Source: Heligmosomoides polygyrus polygyrus
Lineage: Eukaryota; Nematoda; Chromadorea; Rhabditida; Heligmosomidae
Assembly: GCA_947396885.1 (NCBI GenBank)
Contig: OX377202.1
Span: 33,037,407-33,101,406, forward strand
Direction: 5' to 3'
Length of the DNA stretch: 64,000 bases
Part shown: positions 60,214 through 64,000 of the stretch, in pieces
Layout of the letters: every line of letters starts with the position of its first letter
Position numbering within the stretch: position 1 is the stretch's first letter
Program-made: the position numbers and the translations under genes
The notes under the pieces: model-generated
Told to the model about the DNA's origin: nothing
Seen by the model: the letters and a program-made list of their open reading frames with translations, nothing else
Databases searched by the model: none

Positions 60214-60651
60214 TCAATCACGCTTGGGTACCTCGCTTTTAATGTTCTCAATCTCTTCGTATTTCTTCTCCTCTTCCTCTTCCTGCTTTCGCCTCGCTTC
60301 CTCTTCTTCCTGGGCCTCTTCTTTCCCTGCCTTAATTTCTTTCGCCTTGGTGGCGCACATCTTCTCGTCGATGCAGATTTTCAGCGTTTTGTCTTTGCTT
60401 AGCCGATCAAGATTCACCCTGAAATTTTGAGCTTTTATCTGTTAAAAGTAACAATTCCACAAAGTACATAGAGAAGATGAAGATGCCGATTCCTGCCTCA
60501 TTCTCTCGGGCACAGTGTAATTTCAGTAAGTTGGTCACGGTACGGTGAAGCCTGGCATCAACATACCGATATTCTCCGGCTTTGAACCCTCCTAACCGCA
60601 TGGTGAACTGTGCAGTGTACGCTCTCCTGTTCCTCTCCCAGGAGTACACCT
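60214..60651 (-). CDS. Unidentified host gene, last two exons, Glu/Lys-rich C-terminus
   Basis: Exon 60651(approx.)-60567 reads VYSWERNRRAYTAQFTMRLG then FKAGEY. Donor GTATGT and acceptor TTTCAG join it in phase 2 to exon 60418-60214: RVNLDRLSKDKTLKICIDEK, CATKAKEIKAGKEEAQEEEE, a long Glu/Lys/Arg stretch, ending VPKRD and TGA (60216-60214). The charged tail is predicted to be a single alpha helix or coiled coil. The upstream boundary is uncertain (a TAA precedes in frame near 60670, with no strong acceptor), and 5' exons were not found. Family not recognised. Confidence 0.6.
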
Positions 60652-61079
60652 TGTTTACGGAAACTTATCGCCTCCGCACGGAGAGTGCCGGTCACTTCTA
60701 CTCACCTGTTATTCTTGTTCTAGTAACACCTGTTGTTTCTGCCTATGCAATATGAACAAGGGCGATATAGGCTTCTGGTTGCTTTCAAGCGCTTCTGTTC
60801 TACGAGATGTTTAGGTGGAATGTTGCATGCCATAAGCACAGAAGAGCTTGGATGCAGTTTCACAACGCTGCCGAGACTCCATAAAAGTCGAGAAGACATG
60901 AAGACTAATAGGCTTTTCTTGTGAAGTACTAACAACACATTATAAAGAAGTCAGATGCAAGTTTAAATACTGATTTGAATACCGCCTTATATTTTTTGCT
61001 TTACTCTTGCTCAAGTTTCCTCCTAAAAAGCAGCAAAACAGATACATATATTAGAAATTTAGGTGCATGTCGCGAAGAC
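60652..61079. other. No gene recognised
   Basis: Likely intron or upstream region of the 60.2-kb gene. The short frames here (60720-60938 both strands) have no supporting motif. Confidence 0.3.
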
Positions 61080-61227
61080 GCATCGCAGGTGTGCGGGAAC
61101 GCGCCGTGCTCCTACCGTAATCGCGGCAACCAATCATGTGGCTTACCCGTGGAGCTGAATCGTTGCCTGATTGGTCGCCACGTTTACGGTAGGCTCAATG
61201 GCGCGTTAACACACCCTCGCTGCACGT
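61080..61227. repeat. MITE-like short inverted-repeat element
   Basis: Arms 61089-61138 and 61165-61217 are inverted copies about 80% alike (AACGCGCC, CCTACCGTAA, ACCAATCA shared). No coding capacity. Confidence 0.6.
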
Positions 61228-62017
61228 TCTCTTTCCCCGCGGTGCGTCTTTAGGACATGTTCCAAGAGTTAAAAAGGTACACGTCGCGTGGGTGAGCAGC
61301 GGGGCGGGGGTGCGGTAACGGCAGAGCACTGACCGTACTCACGCACTGTACCGTAATCATTCCAGCCAATCAAAGCCGAAATGAACACTGCCACGCTCAG
61401 CCGCACAGGCAGAGCCCGTGAGGTATCGATCAACAGTCAGCTGTTAGGTTGGAGAGGGGGTTGAGACGAGGCATGCGGAGGAACTCCGCCACGCGGTCCA
61501 CCTAAGCTGCACGTGTTGAAATGCCCTACAACCCGGAGTTCGTTCCCTTAACAAAGCGGTGCCCCAAGGGAACGTCTGCGTCCATCCGGGAAGTTCAACA
61601 AACTCCGCCACGGAAGCCACCCAAGCCACCTGTTGAAATGGCCCGCCTGGTCACTACCAACCTCGAAGGCAGTACCTCGCAGAGGAGGCGCATTCGATCG
61701 ATGCCGTGGCTGCCGCGATTACGGTAGATGTAACGACGAGTTCACCGCACCCTCCGCCGCTCACCTCCGCGACACGTACCAAAAAATTCCAATATTCGCA
61801 GCAGCAGCGCATGTGGTGCAGTAGGCAGATTTTTTTTGGGAGATAGTGGGTGATGGTTTTCTCGCGTCCATTTGGAATCGATTGTTTTAGTTCCCGAGAA
61901 CAACCCACGATGCCTCCCTCATATCTTGTATTTCTTTAAAGTGGTCCTAGTCTCGTCTGGAAGTCGTAAGAAGATTTATTCTAGTGAGGGCGGCACCCGT
62001 CATGTCCTTTTGACAAC
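61228..62017. other. No gene recognised; GC-rich repeated words
   Basis: CCACGG and TACCGTAAT-type words related to the neighbouring MITE recur (61363, 61720). A pair of similar phrases (AACTCCGCCACG at 61481 and 61602; TGTTGAAATG at 61513 and 61631) indicates a diverged ~118-bp tandem duplication. Confidence 0.4.
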
Positions 62018-64000
62018 ATCATCATCATCATCATTTTCAATAACGTTTGTCGCGCATGGTGGCGGGGTCCGCTCTTCTGGTCTGGTGACGTCACTTCTCC
62101 CGATCAAACGCTTGGTCGGGATGGACATCAGCTAACTTCAAGTCCATATGCAACGTATCTAGCCAACGTTGTTTCGGGCGTCCTCTGGGCCGTTTTCCAG
62201 GGACTTCAAGATTCAGGCCAATCTTACACAAGGTGTCGTCCTTAGCGCGAAGGACGTGACCATACCATCGTAGACGTGCTTCGTGCAACTTGTCAGCTAT
62301 AGAGGCGACACCAAACCTTTGTCGCATGTTTTCATTGCGAACGCAGTCCAATCGCGTTATTCCAGCCGTCCACCTTAGCATTTTCGTCTCCATTACACTG
62401 AGGCGGCTTTCAATTTCCTTCGTCACAGGCCAGCACTCAGCACCGTACGTCGCTACTGGGCGGACGACTGCTCTATACACCTTTGATTTGAGGCACTCAG
62501 GAATTGTCTTGTCGCAAAGCACCCCAGTTAACGAACGCCATTTGGACCAGGCTGCACTCACACGTGCGTTCACCTCCGACTTTAGATTGCCATCGGACGT
62601 GACTGTTGATCCAAGATACTTGAAAGATGTAACTCGTGAGAGCTCAGTACCATTGATCTTAATGGATCCATGCTCATTCACATCCGTCGTCAAGTATTCC
62701 GTCTTTTTGACGTTTAGCTTGAGTCCGAACAATGTTAAGCGATCGCACCACGCCTGTGCCTGTCGCTCGAGCTCTGCTTTGTCTTCGCATGCAAGCATGA
62801 CGTCATCGGCATACAGCAGCGTCCAAGGAGCTGCCCTTTGGAGATCGCGTATAATTGCATCCATGACGATCACGAAGAGCAGTGGGGAGAGCGCAGATCC
62901 CTGGTGCACTCCGACAGAGATTGGAAACTCCATCGAGGTACACGCTGGTGCTCGCACTCGGCTTATTGGGCATGAGTAGAGGATGCACACCCACTCAATA
63001 AGCTCTTCAGGGATACCATGTCGTCACAACGCGTACCATATCACTTCCCGCGGAACGCGGTCGAAGGCCTTCTCCAAGTCCAAGAAGGCAAAATGCACCG
63101 GTTTCTGTTTCTCGCGGTGTTTCTCTAACAAAAGACGAACAGCGTGAATGGCATCAACAGTGCCACAGCCAGAGACGAAACCACACTGATTCTTGGAAAG
63201 CTGGACGACATCCCGAATACGTCCATCGACAATTCGCTCAAAGATTTTCATGGTGTGCGAAAGAAGGCGAATTGGACGGTAACTAGCACAGTCTGCAGGA
63301 CTGCCCTTCTTTTTCCAAATCGGAATAGTCGTGCTTTGCTGCCAACCCTCAGGCACTTTCTTCTCAGCAACAACCTGATTGAAAAACTCAGTCAGCCAGT
63401 CAGCAGGGCACCAGCCCTTCGACTTCCACAGGTCAGCTGGCAGGTCATCGGGACCAGTGGCTTTGCCTGACTTCATCTTCCTCAGGGCTGCTTCAGTTTC
63501 GCTCACTGTGATCTTTTGAACGGGACCGTATACAGGTGATGCAAAAGGAACAGCAGGATGTTCAAATTCAACATTCGAGATTTCCTCGAAGTATTCGCGC
63601 CATCTCTTCACAGCCCTCTTACGATCCATCAGAAGATGACCGTTCTCGTCGTTAATGCCAAAGAACTTCTCGATGTCTTCTGCTTGGCGACAGCGAGCTT
63701 TGGCGAGGCGGTAAAGATAACGCTCGCCATCGCGCGTCTCCAGTTTTTCACTCACATTGGCGTAGTGTGCGGCTTTAGCACCGGCCACTGCCTTCTTTGC
63801 CGCTTTCTTCGCTTCTCGATAATTCCGCCAATTATCAACTGTTTTATCACCGATAAATACGTGATATAGCCGTTTCTTTTCCCTGACCTTCTCTCTGACA
63901 TCGTCAGTCCACAGCCAAGCCTGCTTGTCGACCTAACGCCGTCCAGGCTTCGTTGTGCCGAGTTCGAGGTGCGCAGCCCGAGTTATCGCATCGGTAGCAT
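62018..64000 (-). mobile_element. RTE copy D, 3' part, continues off right edge
   Basis: Same family as copies A-C. The 3' end is an (ATG)n tail (seen as CATCAT at 62018-62033), unlike the (GAA)n tails of B and C. The 3' terminal stop is at 62039-62037. The endonuclease lies beyond 64000, so the target duplication cannot be checked. Confidence 0.85.
62037..64000 (-). pseudogene. RTE copy D reverse transcriptase, nearly intact
   Basis: From the right edge: KVREKKRLYHVFIGDKTVDN, LRKMKSGKATGPDDLPADLW, IPIWKKKGSPADCASYRP, NQCGFVSGCGTVDAIHA, FLDLEKAFDRVPREVIWYAL, VHQGSALSPLLFVIVMDAI, an intact LLYADDVMLA box (62800-62829), NVKKTEYLTTDVNEHG, YLGSTVTSDGN and GRPKQRWLDTLHMDL. Lesions are single nonsense changes: TAG in GRR-stop-VDKQ (63935), TGA in YAL-stop-RHG (about 63021-63023) and TGA in DREK-stop-RHQ (62090). 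Best preserved RT of this family in the window, but still dead. Confidence 0.8.

Overview
This is a eukaryotic, animal window that looks like a repeat-dense, gene-poor stretch of a clade V (strongylid or hookworm-like) nematode genome. The evidence is short introns with TTTTAG, TTTCAG or TGCAG acceptors, C-type lectin coding exons, several RTE-clade and CR1-like LINEs, Penelope-like elements (PLEs), mariner relics, a tRNA-derived SINE and fold-back elements. There is no bacterial-type operon. The species assignment is inference.

Layout. 1-3.4 kb: RTE LINE copy A (minus, 5' end complete, 3' end off the window) abutting the 3' half of a second RTE-like element. 3.6-11.3 kb: old CR1-like LINE pieces, one of them split by a 3.9-kb terminal-inverted-repeat element, together with a ~1.1-kb inverted pair and satellite-like tandem repeats. 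12-12.6 kb: mariner relic. 13.4-21.2 kb: a complete four-exon secreted C-type lectin gene on the minus strand. Its 6.15-kb intron 2 is packed with two divergently oriented PLE copies and GC-rich TATA cassettes. 23-28.5 kb: tandem CR1-like LINE remnants. 28.5-44.9 kb: a very AT-rich block that appears inserted into a LINE 3' end, with a ~120-bp direct repeat on both sides. It holds a PLE-type reverse transcriptase relic (minus), a captured C-terminal alpha-tubulin open frame, a SINE with a perfect 13-bp target duplication, a multi-exon gene-like structure on the plus strand, and two later RTE insertions with perfect target duplications of 14 and 11 bp.

44.9-48.4 kb: LINE 3' remnant, a GC-rich repeat-like block and unrecognised sequence. 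48.4-52.8 kb: six exons, all phase 0, of an unidentified host gene on the minus strand, with one in-frame stop. 54.9 kb: second SINE copy. 55.6-59.85 kb: a 4.3-kb nearly symmetrical fold-back element. 60.2-60.65 kb: terminal exons of a second unidentified host gene (charged, Glu/Lys-rich C-terminus). 62-64 kb: RTE copy D, continuing off the right edge.

Genes that probably serve the animal are the lectin and the two unidentified spliced genes. The spliced structure at 33.9-35.0 kb is uncertain. Nearly everything else is mobile DNA at different stages of decay, and the order of nesting can be read directly from target-site duplications.
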